From Ichthyophis bannanicus (Eukaryota; Chordata; Amphibia; Gymnophiona; Ichthyophiidae): a stretch of 64,000 nt of DNA. The DNA is taken from assembly GCA_033557465.1 (NCBI GenBank), contig CM066035.1, positions 244,856,869 to 244,920,868 on the forward strand, read 5' to 3'. Under the pieces are notes generated by a model that was not told where the DNA came from, made no database searches, and saw only the letters and a list, made by a program, of their open reading frames with translations. Every line of letters begins with the position of its first letter. Position 1 is the first letter of the stretch. A program made the translations under genes and the position numbers. Shown here in pieces: positions 11,270-22,678 of this stretch.

Positions 11270-12085
11270 CTAGGGACTGTAGCACTTTCCAAAATAACAT
11301 TTACCTTATCATGGTAAATATAAGGTCATGCATTTGGGCTGCAGCAATCCAAGGGAGCAATATAGTATAGGGGGTGAAGTACTTTTGTCCACTAAAGAAG
11401 AGCGGGACCTAGGCGTGGTTGTGTCTGATGATCTTAAAGTAGCTAAACAGGTAGAAAAGGTGACGCCAAAAGCTAGAAGGATGCTTGGGTGCATACGGAG
11501 AGGAATGGCTAGCAGAAAAAAAGGAGGTGATAATGCCTCTATAAGTCTTTGGTGCGACCTCATTTGGAGTATAGTGTGCAATTCTGGAGACCGCACCTTC
11601 AAAAGGATGTGAACAGGATGGAGTCGGTGCAGAGGGTGGCTACTAAAATGATTAGTGGTCTTCATTATAAAGCATATGAGGACAGACTTAAGGATCTTAA
11701 TATGTACACCTTAGAGGAAAGGCGGGATAGAGGTGATATGATTGAGATGTTTAAATACCTCCGTGGCATAAATGTTCAGAGAGAGAGCCTCTTTCAATTG
11801 AAAGCAAATTCTGCTACAAGGGGACATGGGATGAGGGTGAAGGGAGATAGATTCAGGAGTGATATGCGGAAATATTTCTTTACGGAAAGAGTAGTGGATC
11901 TGTGGAATAGTCTCCCAGTGGAGGTGGTAGAGATGAGGACAGTAACTGAATTCAAAAAAGCATGGGACAAACACAGAGGATCTCTAAAGGTAAAAAGGGG
12001 ACTGTTGTAGTTGTTGATATGGAAGGACAGATTAGATAGGCCATGTGGTCTTTTTCTGTCTTCATATTTCTATGTTTCTATGAAA
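11270..12085 (+). pseudogene. CR1 LINE 3' end (ORF2 C-terminus and 3' tail)
   Basis: Frames at 11328-11612 and 11549-12010 carry the post-RT domain. Visible pieces are STKEERDLGVVVSDDLKVAK, then [20 protein letters not shown], then RKYFFTERVVDLWNSLPVEV. One frameshift lies near 11550-11600. The 3' end has the CR1-style tail (AGATTAGATAGGCCATGTGG then TTTCTATGTTTCTATG). It is 5'-truncated, as CR1 copies usually are, and is among the best-preserved CR1 pieces here. Confidence 0.9.
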
Positions 12086-12164
12086 AGCAGCAGATTTAGC
12101 ATAAGACTGCTTACTATCCAACTTATGTTTGCTGATGACATCAAACAACTGAGAGACCTAAGGA

Positions 12165-12594
12165 CAGTGGTTCCTAAACTTGGGGCTGGATCCCCATATG
12201 GGATCACAGCATCAGTGAATGGGGTCACAGAAACAGTGCCATTTCCCCTTCTCTCTGGGGATTTCACTGTGACCTATTCCAAATAGTTGCACCAGTCAGC
12301 AAGTGCCTTGTGAGCCAGTGAACATTCATAGGCCCTCGCCCCCTCCTGGATAAAATTCTTGTTAGACTGGAAACCTAAGCCGGTACTGGGGTCTGTAAGC
12401 ACACACTGCACATGGACCCAAGAGACCCTGTGCTGATTGCTGCTGCTGCTACTGTGGCTGCTACCTTCCTGCTTTCGAAGGGTGGAGGGAGGGGAAGGAG
12501 GCTGGAGAACTACCAGATTGATTTCATCATCTGGGGTTATGTATTTTCAGTTGTTAAAATGGAGTCATATGGGATAAAAGCTTGGAAAGCACTG
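12165..12594. mobile_element. hAT-type MITE with 8-bp TSD
   Basis: Terminal inverted repeats start CAGTGGTTCCTAAACTTGGG on the left and, inverted, CAGTGCTTTCCAAGCTTTTA on the right. The flanks carry 8-bp direct repeats CCTAAGGA (12157-12164) and CCTTAGGA (12595-12602), which match at 7 of 8 positions. An 8-bp duplication with CAGTG ends identifies the hAT superfamily. At 430 bp it has no transposase; the small frame at 12412-12600 is incidental. It lies next to a CR1 3' end. Confidence 0.8.
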
Positions 12595-12602
12595 CCTTAG
12601 GA

Positions 12603-13003
12603 TCTTGTCTAAAGCCAAATATGATACCTGCTTGAAATTATGGAACGCACTAGATGGCAGTACAGCACCTGGCAAATCATCTGAAAACTCTACCAGTGCT
12701 ATTAGAAATTCCTTTTGTTAAACTCTTCCTAATAGCTAAATTCATTTGGACAAAGAAAGTTACATAATGATTAGCAGTAAATGCAGTAGTCAAGGAAGTG
12801 ATGGCACCTTTTATTGGTGAGAGACCTCTCTTAGCTCTTCAACTCTTCTCTTATCATTCGGCCAAACTGTCCTCTACGGCAACTCCTCTCTTTCTGCAAT
12901 ACTTAGCGGGTCATAAAAAGCAGCAGCTCTCTACTGTTCCTCCTCAATCTTTCTGGCACTAGCATCTCAGACTCTCAGATTTCAAAAACTCTTACAGACC
13001 CCA
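12603..13003. other. Unassigned sequence
   Basis: No frame, repeat terminus or motif that I recognise lies between the hAT MITE and the next CR1 fragment. Composition is unremarkable. Confidence 0.5.
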
Positions 13004-13665
13004 AGGATATTATAATGCCTCTTTATCGTTCCATGGTGCGACCACACCTCGAATATTGTGTGCAATTTTGGTCGCCGTATCTTAAAAAGGATATAGCAGA
13101 ATTAGAAAAGGTACAGAGAAGAGCCACCAAAATGGTAAAGGGGATGGAAGGATACCCCTATGAAGAGAGTCTAAAAAGGTTAGGGCACTTCACCCTGGAA
13201 AAGTGACGGCTGAGGGGAGATATTATAGAGGTCTATAAATTAATGAATGGAGTGGAAAGGGTAAATGTAGATAGATTGTTTATGTCATCAAAATGTGGAA
13301 AGACTAGGGGACATGCAATGAAGCTACAGTGTGACCCATATAAGACTACTAAAAGAAAATATTTTTTCACCCAACGTGTAATCAAACTCTGGAAATCGTT
13401 ACCGGAGGATGTAGTAGAAGTTGTTAGTATAGCTGGGTTTAAAAAAGGTTTGGACAAATTCCTGGAGGAAAGGTTCATAAACCATTATTAAAGGGGACCC
13501 GGGAAATCCACTGCTCTTCCCAATAGAAACATTGTGGAACCTGTATCTTCTGGGGAAACTGCTAGGTACTTGTGACCTAGATTGGTCACTACTGGAAATG
13601 GGATACCTGGCTTGATGGACCTTGGTCTGACCCAGTATGGCACATCTTATGTTCTTAAGATACAA
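13004..13665 (+). pseudogene. CR1 LINE 3' end
   Basis: The translation runs [20 protein letters not shown], then [15 protein letters not shown], an in-frame stop at about 13204, and RKYFFTQRVIKLWKSLPEDV (13243-13491). This is the CR1 ORF2 C-terminal domain. The 3' tail includes CTTGGTCTGACCCAGTATGG and ends near TTATGTTCTTA. It is a different CR1 subfamily from 11270-12085 and closer to the copy at 56548-57155 (same GACCCAGTATG tail). 5'-truncated. Confidence 0.9.
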
Positions 13666-13989
13666 AGCCTTATAGAGTTCCCGTCAAGTTCTAAAAGGAT
13701 ACGCCCACTACCCAGTGACAGGGGGGATCAACATCCCCAATGTCCATGGCAGCTCCAAGATCCTTGTGGCTCAATGCTTCTGATACCAAAGTACTTGGAA
13801 TGGACTTGGTCAAACCAAAGAGCTTTATCTTTTGCTCCTTTAGGAGACACAGATCATATCCCCCCAGGCAAGAATCCAAATCTGTAGAGCAGATAAGTAT
13901 GCAGCTTACTAATTATGCCTAGAGTGTTTGTCCAAAACCCTTAGGCTCCTGCTACAAAATAACAAAACAGTGTGGTAATAATGGGAGAG
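13666..13989. other. Unassigned sequence
   Basis: A minus-strand frame at 13691-13879 (62 codons) is open but I cannot place it in a family. No other structure is visible. Confidence 0.4.
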
Positions 13990-14430
13990 GATATTCAAAG
14001 GCATTTACACGATTTGAAGACCTGCAAACCATGCAAATACCGGTTATCGGGATATTCAACAGCACTAACATGATTAGTGCTGCTGGATATCCGCAGATGC
14101 TGCCGCTGCATGCCCCGATGCTATGCAGTTAGCATCGGGGCATTCTGGGGTGGACTGGGGGCAGCACTTCTTGCTAACTGGGCAGCAACAATATTGAACC
14201 GCTGCCTGGTTAGTGACCCACAATTAAAGTTAGGTATAGCAAAGACTGGCTTAACTTTACTCATGGGAGCTAATTGGGCAGTGGCTTAATATCGCCGTTG
14301 CCTAGTTATCTTCCTGGCTCTTCGGCGACCTGGATATTCAATGCCGAAGGCTGGATATGGTCCTAGCACTGAATATCCAGGGTTAGCATTCAGTGGCAAT
14401 GGCTATTGCTTTACAAGCGCAAGCCACCAT
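13990..14430 (+). repeat. Unnamed interspersed repeat with conserved hairpin, copy 1
   Basis: This aligns with the reverse complement of 46310-46790. Shared landmarks are AAAGGCATTTACAC, ACCATG followed by AAAT, CGGGATATTCAACRGCACT, and a hairpin. The hairpin here is 14112-14122 pairing with 14131-14141 (GCCCCGATGCT, 8-base loop). There is no open frame longer than 70 codons and no poly-A. The short ATATTCAA motifs at intervals and the repeated CCTGGTTAG look like a non-autonomous DNA element or satellite-like unit. I do not know a family name. Confidence 0.6.
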
Positions 14431-15258
14431 TTTCCCCCTAGAGTTTCATAGCAGCACTAATAACAAATTCCTATATAAAAGGCTAATTACCAAAAACCGG
14501 GTAGTCTGTTCCTGCACTTATGGCAACAAAAAATATATCTACCCCTCTGAACCCGCCCACAAGCAAGGAGTAAAATAAAAGCTAATAACTTACAACTGTA
14601 GACCAGGCAGATCTGATTTATTACTCAGGTTCTATCTAGCCCTTATTTGTAGGCAAGCTGCGAGCAGCCTAGAGGCCTGTCTCCTCTCACATGCTGAAGT
14701 AGAAGACAGTACAAAGCACTAAAAGTGCTTGCATTAATCTTTGGTAAAAGTTGTAACAAAGCACAAAGTCTTAGGTAGCAGAAGAGCCAAAGAGAGTGTT
14801 GGGATGGCAGGAAAGTCTATGGCACAACTTGTGGCAAAAAGCACAAATCATTTGGTCTCTGAAAACATCTTATTACCTGCTCAGCTGATTAAAGAGCTCA
14901 TGCACATCTCTGTGATTGGTTAGGCCATGTCTCACCAGAATGGGTGAGCAAATCAGGAGATAATTATCATGAGGTAGTTGCATGGACAGTAGGGTTTACA
15001 GTAAGTCAAGAGGCAAAATGCAGTAGAAGATGGCATACAGTTCCATACAATGTTGCAGTGCTCAGGCTGAAAGCATGTGTTTCTAGTCTAATACTTCAAC
15101 TTTCCAAGGCCATGAATGCTGTTGTGCGGATAAGAAAGCCTGGAAAACTGATTTACTGCATGTAAACAAGGTGAAGGACAATATGTCTTCAGTGTCCATA
15201 CAGAAAGGCACTTAACAAGTGGCAGCTTCAGAGGCATCAGCTGGTTTGAGGCCTAAGT
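14431..15258. other. Unassigned sequence
   Basis: Only short incidental frames (60-73 codons) are open here. I see no repeat termini, and no motif that I trust, between the hairpin repeat and the L1-like element. Confidence 0.4.
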
Positions 15259-15270
15259 AGCAAGAGTCCA

Positions 15271-16861
15271 TTTTTTTTTTTTTATTGCAATTTAAAGTAC
15301 ATCAAGATATAACCTTTAAAACAGAAATACACCCTCAGCCATACATCACAAGGTACACAGGAAAAGCAAAAACCAGGAATAATAAAGCATCATTAGGTGT
15401 AAGAAGTCCACAATATAAAGGGCGAGATCCAAGATTTCATACCACACGAAGATGGATACAGGAAATAATAAAACAAGAAATAGAGTAGGCTATGAAGCCC
15501 CCAAAACACATATTGACCATTTACAAATCTTAAGGCTAGCCTTTCAGCTGCTTAGCATCTAGGAAAAAAACATAACTAAGAAGAGTCAAAGAAACGATAG
15601 AAGAGAACACATTTAAAAGGAAACCTCAAATGGAATCTCACGCCCAAGGCAAGTGCCTCAGTTCAAAGATCCATAAATGTTTTCCTCCTAACCTGTGTCC
15701 ATTTGGAAACATCTGGAAAAATCTGTGTTTTCCCACCCAAGAATAGCACATCAGACTTTTTAAAATACAAACACATCAATGCTTCTTTATCTTGAAGAAA
15801 AACAAATGAGACCAAAAGGGTGGCCCTAGCTTCTAACTCTTCACCAAATTTATCAAGAACTTCAATCAGATTAGCTAAACCCAAAGAGTCAGATGAAACA
15901 TCCACCAAAGAGGATTCAGCCTTCTGCGAAGTATCCTTAAGTAGCTAAGGGAGGAAGATAATAGATTTTCTGGAAAGGGGTATACCAGATTCAGGATATT
16001 TGAAAGCCTCCTTTAAGAACCTAGAAAATAGGTCCCTAGGAAAAACCAGGGCAACCCGTGTAAAGTTCAGAACACAGAGGTTTAAACTTCTATTCTGTTT
16101 TTCCAAGTTCTCAATTTTCTGCTCCATAGTCATCCTGTCTTGGACCAAAGTTCCTTGCACCTCCTGTATAAGTTTAAACAGTGGATTGGAACCCTGTCTG
16201 TTGCTCCTGCTAGCCCTCTAACTTCTTTTCTACATTATCCAATCTAGGAGAATATAGAACCGCTCTGAAGAACGCCAGCACATACTTTGTATACAGACTC
16301 CAAGGCATGCCAGCTAGAGTCCAGGGTGACCTACTTCTATCGAATCAACAGCAGTAGAACAACAGGAAATTTCAAAGAGAAATCCATGAAATCTACATTT
16401 GACACACTGCAAGGTCCCTGGATACATACACCGACTCCTGCTGGGGAAGAAGCCCCTCCCTGCTTGCTGGAATCTGCAGTAAGCATGGCCGCTGGAACAT
16501 CAAACGCTGACACTGCCTGGCCCTCTGAGCCTGCACTTGCACTCAGTTGGCCAGCCCCAGAAACCAAGGGAGCAGGAAGGGTGGATGAGCCCACAGGGTT
16601 GAGTGAAACATCGCTTCCCAAACTGGGGCTCTTCCCAGCCCCGATAGTGGTTATGCTTGCCAAAGGCTTCTGCATCGCAAAGCTGTCAATGCCCAGCCAC
16701 AACCACTTTGGCTTTCAGAGGTAAACTTTCCTTGGCCTTGGTTTTGCATTTTGGCATGAAGTAGTAACAGGAAACCACAGAAAAAAAAATAAATAGCAAC
16801 ACTTAGACGAAGAGTAGGAACCAGGGTATCCTACTCAGACGCCATCTTGGATCCCTCTGTC
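15271..16861 (-). mobile_element. L1-like ORF1-only retroelement (HAL1-like)
   Basis: In minus orientation the element begins near 16860 with AGGGATCCAAGATGGCGTCT, typical of an L1-type 5' UTR. It carries one ORF1-like coding region and ends in a poly-A tail (poly-T at 15271-15283). Imperfect 12-bp flanking repeats AGCAAGAGTCCA (15259-15270) and AGCAGGAATCCA (16862-16873) match at 10 of 12 positions and fit a target-site duplication. There is no endonuclease or RT, and no sign of an internal deletion scar. Elements with ORF1 alone are known in mammals as HAL1; this looks like an independent case in another vertebrate. Confidence 0.65.
15660..16758 (-). pseudogene. L1-type ORF1 protein relic
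   Basis: The start codon I favour is the complement of 16756-16758, giving MPKCKTKAKESLPLK. Frames then break. The middle is a P/S/G-rich segment (16702-16337). Next comes a heptad-rich stretch TMEQKIENLEKQNRSLNLCV (around 16090-16130), typical of the coiled coil plus RRM start. PRDLFSRFLKEAFKYPESGI follows, then a C-terminal part ARATLLVSFVFLQDKEAL and KTQIFPDVSKWTQVRRKTF (15663-15830) resembling the L1 ORF1p C-terminal domain. At least two frameshifts and several stops. It would have been the RNA-binding chaperone of the particle. Confidence 0.6.
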
Positions 16862-16873
16862 AGCAGGAATCCA

Positions 16874-18633
16874 AGTTGTTTGGTTCAGGAGATAACAGGC
16901 AGGCCATAGGCATCAGCCTTACACTCCTGATGGCCATGAACACCCATAAGCATCATCTTTGGCCTTGTGCCCTTCTATGTTGTAAACCACTTTGCTGGGA
17001 AATTATCAAAAATTGGTATAGCCAATCACTAAATAAACTAAAAATAAACTAATCTTCTGATAGGTGGCACAACTAGGGATGTCAAGTTTGGGCTGAAGGC
17101 ACAATCTGTCTGTACTGGTGACAAACACAGCCCTGCCACATTACCTATATTTTTTTGAAATAGCTGGTTGCCTTTGGATTCTGGGACATCAATCAAAACG
17201 TAAGTGCAGAGAAATCAAAGACTTGGTACTGAAAAATAGACTTTCCAATACTGCTTGATGCACCAATGTTGGTGTGACTGTAGCTGCACTGAAAAAGCAA
17301 GAAATCTTAAAATACAAAAAAAAAACCTATCTAGGGTTTTAAGGTGTCTAAGCGAGATGAAAAAAGTGCTAAATCAATGAAAAAAAACAAGAAAAAAACC
17401 AGAACAAGGAACAGAAAAGATTATTGTACCATGGACTGAACAAAAGTGTGTCCTCTGGGCTGCAAGGGAAGAGAAGAAATGCAGCGGCCCTGCATGACGA
17501 TACTAGCGTGACAGTACCTGCAAATGCATGATGCCCTGCTCTAGAAAGATCTTACAGCTTTGAGAGAAAAATGTTTACAATGTCTCTGACCTGGGCTTTG
17601 TCAAATGATATCGCCCCTTGTGAGGACTATATATCTTGCTCATCTTCACAGAAACAGAAGTTTCTAAGTACGAGAAGAAAATTTTAAAGTTTACTTTTTA
17701 GAATAGGTGGCACTCCATTAATGTAATGAATTAACTCTGTATCATCTTGTGAAAACACTGCTCAAAAATATTGGCCCTTAATCTTTGTTAGTTGTAGTAT
17801 GAAACGGGATAAAAAATGACCCACCGAGATATATAAAACCTCCTGCATCTGCTGTGTATTCTGACAGAACCTATTTCAGTACAGGGATACTCAACTGACT
17901 AGCAAAGTAGGGAAAAACATAGTATGCAAACACTGAAATTAGACTTCTTGATCTTAAGATTTAACCACAAGAGTCTTTTGATTCTTCTATAGCCTTTGAT
18001 GATATCATTAAAGAGTGCAAAACACCACAAAGGCACTATTAGTGGCTAAGAATATATAAATAGTTTGGGAAAAATTATAGCAAAAGGTTTACTCGATTTA
18101 TTCACACATGAAATATGCAAATTCTATAGAGTGTACTGAAAGATATTCATGTACTCACAATAAATAGCACCCTATGCTCTTATTAATTATCCACTCGGGT
18201 TGTTTGGAGGGTTTAATCTATAAATGCTTTTGCAAAGTCACTGAGTCAATATAACTCCCTCTGTAAAATAACAAACAGCCAGCTGCTTCTACTTTATTCC
18301 TTTCTCTAATGATTGAAATGAATGTCCTCTACAATCCATCATCCAAGATAACCATTTTTATGGAGCCCTTCAATGTCTTGAAGTGAATCACTACAGAGAC
18401 CTATAGGAAATCATTTAGACCTTGCTGTCTTACTGGCTCAGAACTTTCATGCCATTTCTAAACCTATAGTAAACAACAGGGGAGCTCACTGTCACATTTT
18501 TCATTTTGTTTTATTTTGTTTGTCAGGTGGTTTCTCTTTTTTCTCATTTGTTTGATGCAAAATATTTTCCATTTCGGGTTATCATGTCATCAATGGTGGT
18601 GTTTTTGTCAATATCATCAGTAATGCACTAAGG
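16874..18633. other. Repeat-poor unique sequence
   Basis: This is the longest stretch in the window without recognisable transposon sequence. It has no frame above 60 codons, is AT-rich, and includes a segment around 17560-18480 with no repeat termini or simple repeats. It may include host non-coding DNA. I see no promoter, splice pattern or RNA gene that I could defend. Confidence 0.45.
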
Positions 18634-19040
18634 AGGTATTTTCAAAGCATTATAGCCAGTTGGCAGGCCAGTTAACTGGTTTAAGCATGATCACCACAGT
18701 ATTCAGTGGCACTAACTGGTGCCACCAAATATCCCAACAGATCACCAAAAAAACACCCGGTTAAACCCGAGGTGGTCTGTGGGCAGATCAGGAGCAGTGA
18801 CAGCTGCTATTTGTTTAGTCGTGATATTTAGCTGTTAACTAGATAGCTTAGTGGTTAATGTGAGGACGGGTGATTGGCTGTTCTAACTTTAACCAGTTAG
18901 TGCTATCCGGTTAGCGGCTGGATGTGAATGGGTGTTCCGCCACCGGATATCTGATTTTTAAAATTAGAACAGCAGTGGCTAGGTGCCTTATTTTGCCTAG
19001 CCGCCACTGCTGCTGCTGAATATGCCCTCCCAAAAAAAAT
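18634..19040. repeat. Probable relative of the unnamed hairpin repeat
   Basis: This contains the landmarks TATTTTCAAAGCATTATAGC, ACAGTATTCAGTGGCACTAA and repeated AACTGG / TTAGTG units similar in style to 13990-14430 and 46310-46790. It ends near a run of CCGCCACTGCTGCTGCTGAA followed by TATGCCC. The alignment is weaker than between the other two copies, so membership is tentative. Confidence 0.35.
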
Positions 19041-19329
19041 CTGGGGGGAGGTTTCCTAGCATTTAATTTTTAAACCATGTGAAATTTCCTATATCACTTC
19101 AAATAAATGCATATACCTAGTAGACAAGATGCCTATAGTGTAAGCATTGGATAAATCTGTCAAACCATGAGTAACCAAAACTTAACTGTCCCATAAATCA
19201 CTCCCAAAGATTATATTTCTGTCCTGCATAATAAAAAAGAAACCAATTAAACTTGGCTTTAAAGTGGATTAGTCATCATGTTTTATTTGGAATTTGCAAT
19301 CATCTATTATGTGCACTCCTTTAGGGTAT

Positions 19330-20060
19330 GTTTTGCTAATTGAACGAGGTGTGAAAATAAAGGCCAACACACTTTGGAATAAAGATAAGCAGTTTATTTA
19401 TAAAATAAAGAAATGGTAACTTGAAAACAAGTTAATTCACTTATTCACCTATAATTAGTTAGAAAAAATAAGTGAATCACCTGCTTTCAAGTTATCTACA
19501 GACAGCAAGATACAGGAAAATGATACATTACCGACAGAACCATGAACTCCACACTGACTAAATGGGTCCCAGATTCATCCAGGCGAGAGAGAGACTTCTA
19601 GGCAGTGTACATATTCACTCCATAGGCGAGGCCCCTTTTTCGCTCCCTCCTGGCTGAAAAATGCACCCATTTTATCTTGGTGCAAGAACAACCAATAATT
19701 TTCCATCAGGTGACATACACACACAGAATAGGATTAGCTATGCATTAGACATAATCAAGACGCTGGCCAGGCGCCTGAGAATTCTCAAGGGAGGGGCATC
19801 TCCCATCCCATGGTTCAGAAGCTCAGAACTCTGGTAGATGACCTTCACTTTATGAGAAAAAGCACAGTTACTATGGGAAGAAGGTTTTCCTTATCTACAT
19901 CCTTGTATCAGGGGACTCTCGTAAGTTTCACATGATGTAGTTATGCAAGATGATGTTTTTCACCAAATTGTACAGGAATCTCTCTCTTCCATAAAACTGA
20001 GGTTTAATTAACCCCTAACTCACTGCTGATGCTAACTCACTGCTGATGCATAATCAATAG
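19330..20060 (-). mobile_element. Possible solo LTR of a retroelement
   Basis: On the minus strand this has an AATAAA-type signal (within ATAAATAAACTGCTTATC, complement of about 19385-19402) and then a GT-rich run. It also has a compositionally uniform body without open frames and a short direct duplication CTAACTCACTGCTGATGC near 20020-20055. The arrangement looks like a U3-R-U5 unit. I could not identify a matching second LTR or a target duplication, so this is a weak call. Confidence 0.25.
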
Positions 20061-20710
20061 TCAACTTTAACTCATTTCCACTACATACATTGTTGAAGCT
20101 TGCAATGTCGCTGCAGACAGGGCAATTAGATGCTTTTCCATCCAACACCACAGATCTGTGACCTCAAGATCCACTCTGCAGTGAGAATTCTGTCTCATTT
20201 GTAGACACGCATCACCACCAAGACAACGTCCAAAAATACTCAGTTCACTTTGCCCACTAGAAGAAGCCTGAACCTCTCCAGGCTCAAACTGATCTCTTGC
20301 CTTCAGGTGGATACTACCCAGGAATCCTCCTGAGGGGGCCCAAAGTTGCTCAGCCAACTATCCCAGACATTCCACCCCCAGCCCTCTAGGCTGGCATTAG
20401 AGATGACTAGCACTCCTGTGCTTCCAATTCACTATGACCATCAGATGAAAGAACCGCAATCACCACCTCAACTGTAGCTTGATCTGCTCAGGAAGAGGAA
20501 GGGCCTGACTGAATGATGGAGAACATGAAAACTAGTAGGTTAGCAATTGCATCTGCAGCAAACACCTTGGTCCACGGAACCAGCTCCAAGATTGATATCA
20601 CAGACCTGAGGAAGTCCCAGGCCCATGGAGCCGACAGAGCACCTCAAGTCCTGAGTAGACTGAAGCATGAATGACCTCTTTGTTATGAGGAAGTTTGGCT
20701 CAGGAGAGTA
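20061..20710. other. Unassigned sequence
   Basis: The minus-strand frames at 20067-20357 and 20540-20725 are short and unrecognised. Nothing else is visible before the left end of DIRS C1. Confidence 0.4.
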
Positions 20711-20942
20711 AGCATAGTTACTCACCTGTAACAGGTCTTCTCCAGGGACAGCAGGAATGAGTCCTCACATACGGGCGATGTCAGCGCCAATGGAGCCCTT
20801 GTGGAAGCATCCCCCCCAGCTTTCAAAGAAAGCCTTTGGGAGATGCCACCATGCATGTGTAGTTCCCTTCCCGCCCAAGGGTGCCATCTTGCTCAGTCAA
20901 ATGATATAGCTAAAAGCAACTCCAAGGGGAAGAGGGAGGGTT

Positions 20943-21031
20943 GTGAGGACTGATTCCTGGTGTCCCCTCTGTAACAGGTGAGTAACTACGCTTTCACCGG
21001 AACAAGTAGGAAATCAGTCCTCACATATAGG
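20943..21031 (-). repeat. DIRS C1 internal complementary region
   Basis: GTGAGGACTGATTCCTGGTG and the following CTGTAACAGGTGAGTAACTA are the reverse complement of the 3' terminus at 20711-20780. They abut ACGCTTTCACCGGAACAAGT, the complement of the lost 5' end. The arrangement is the same as in copies A1, A3 and B. Confidence 0.65.
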
Positions 21032-21034
21032 ACA

Positions 21035-22602
21035 CCCTAGCTACAGGCTACCGAAAGCCCATAGAGAAAAATCACAACTACCCTCAGGGGAGGCTGTGAG
21101 CAGCAGCAATTGAGTCCGCAGGAGCAGACTTCAGTAGGACCCGTGTGTCCAATGGGAACCAGCACCCCAGTAGCCTGAACACAGAAGGGTCGAAGGAATT
21201 GCCTAGACCCCAAAAAGATTACGGAGCATGGCCTGGCCAAAGGCACTGTCCCATCGGGACTCCCTTTCCAGGCACTAATGAGCTGTGAAGGTATGGACTG
21301 AAGACCAGGTGGCGGCCCGATAGATGTACACCATTGTGACGGAGCGCAGGTTTGCACAGAGGCCGCCATGGCCCTGACATGGTGCACCCTGACCCGGCCT
21401 TCAAGCCCCGCCTGCTCATAGACGAGGGTAATACAGTCCGCCACCCAGGTAGACAGCATACGTTTGGTCACCGCCTCCCCTAGTCTACTGGTGTCATATG
21501 AGACAAAAAGCTGAGAAGCTTTATGGCGGCCCTGGGTATGCTGGATCTAGAAGGACAGGGCCCTCTTATAGTCCAAGGTGTGGAGGACAGTTTCTGTCCT
21601 ACTGGTGTGAGGCCTCAGGGAGAAGGTGGGCAGCACCACCTCCGGGTTGAGATGAAAGGGCGATACCACCTTCGGAAGGAATTTGGGGTGTGTGTGGAGC
21701 ACAACCCAGTTTTTGTAGAACTTAATGTAAGGCCCTCTGCCACTAAGGCTTGGAGCTCGCTAACCCTGCGAGTGAAGGTGAGCGCAACCAGGAACACCAC
21801 CTTCCATGAGAGGTACTGCAGGTGGCAGGAAGCCAAGGGCTCAAAGGGCGGGTGAGTAAGCTGTGCCCTAGTACCAACATTGAGGTCCCACTCAGTCGCC
21901 GGGGGGGGGGCACACCGGGGGTTTTGACAGAAGAAATCCCCTCATGAAACAGGTCACCAGTGGCTAGGCCGAGAGGGGTTTACCATCCAACAGGTTGTGG
22001 TGCACTGCCAAGGCACTGAGGTGCACTCTGACAGAGTTCAATTTGAGCCCAGAGTGGAAGAGATGGAGAAGGTACTGCAGCACCAGCTGCACTGGGCAGG
22101 AGAATGAGTTAACCCTGTGTTCCACACACCAAAGAGAAAATCTGCGCCACTTGAATGCGTATGCTTTCCTGGTGGAAGTCTTACAGGAGGTCAGCAGGAT
22201 CTCCTCTACTTCTCCTGAGAGGTTGAAAGGGGCTAGAGTCACCGCTTCAGCAGCCATACTGTCACTGACAGGGACCCCAGGTTGGGGTGCAAGAGAGAGC
22301 CCCCCTCCCGAGACAGGAGGCCTACGGAGCTCCCCAACAGAATGGGAGTCTCCACCGACAGCTGGAGGAGTAGCAGAAACAGCTGCCTGTGCCATAGAGG
22401 GGCTATCAGGATCAGCGAGGCCTTGTCGCAGAGGGTTCTGAATAACATTTTGGCAATTAGTGGCGTGGGTGTGAAGGCGTACATGAGACCTTTCGACCAC
22501 GAGATGAGCAACACATCTGCCACTACTCAGGAGAGGTGGGCTTGATGGGAGCAGAAGGGGGGCAACTGGTAGTTGTTCGGGCTGGCAAACAGGTCTATCC
22601 AT
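21035..22602 (-). pseudogene. DIRS tyrosine recombinase (copy C1)
   Basis: Three minus-strand frames make up the recombinase. The N-terminal SAM-like region is in 22602-21964 (TSCKTSTRKAYAFKWRRFSL, LVLQYLLHLFHSGLKLNSVR). The catalytic domain starts in 21836-21615 with TFTRRVSELQALVAEG, containing the first catalytic arginine. The C-terminal part in 21471-21037 has the HxxR box as VHHVRAMAAS. The final tyrosine segment is degraded. The enzyme would integrate a circular DNA copy, which is why DIRS elements leave no target duplication. Several frameshifts and a G-run (21901-21910) break it. Confidence 0.75.
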
Positions 22603-22678
22603 GGTTCCCCCCAGAGGTGAAATAGCCGGCTGGCCACTCTGGCGTCCAGCTGCCCCTCGTGCAGCTAGAGGACCCTGC

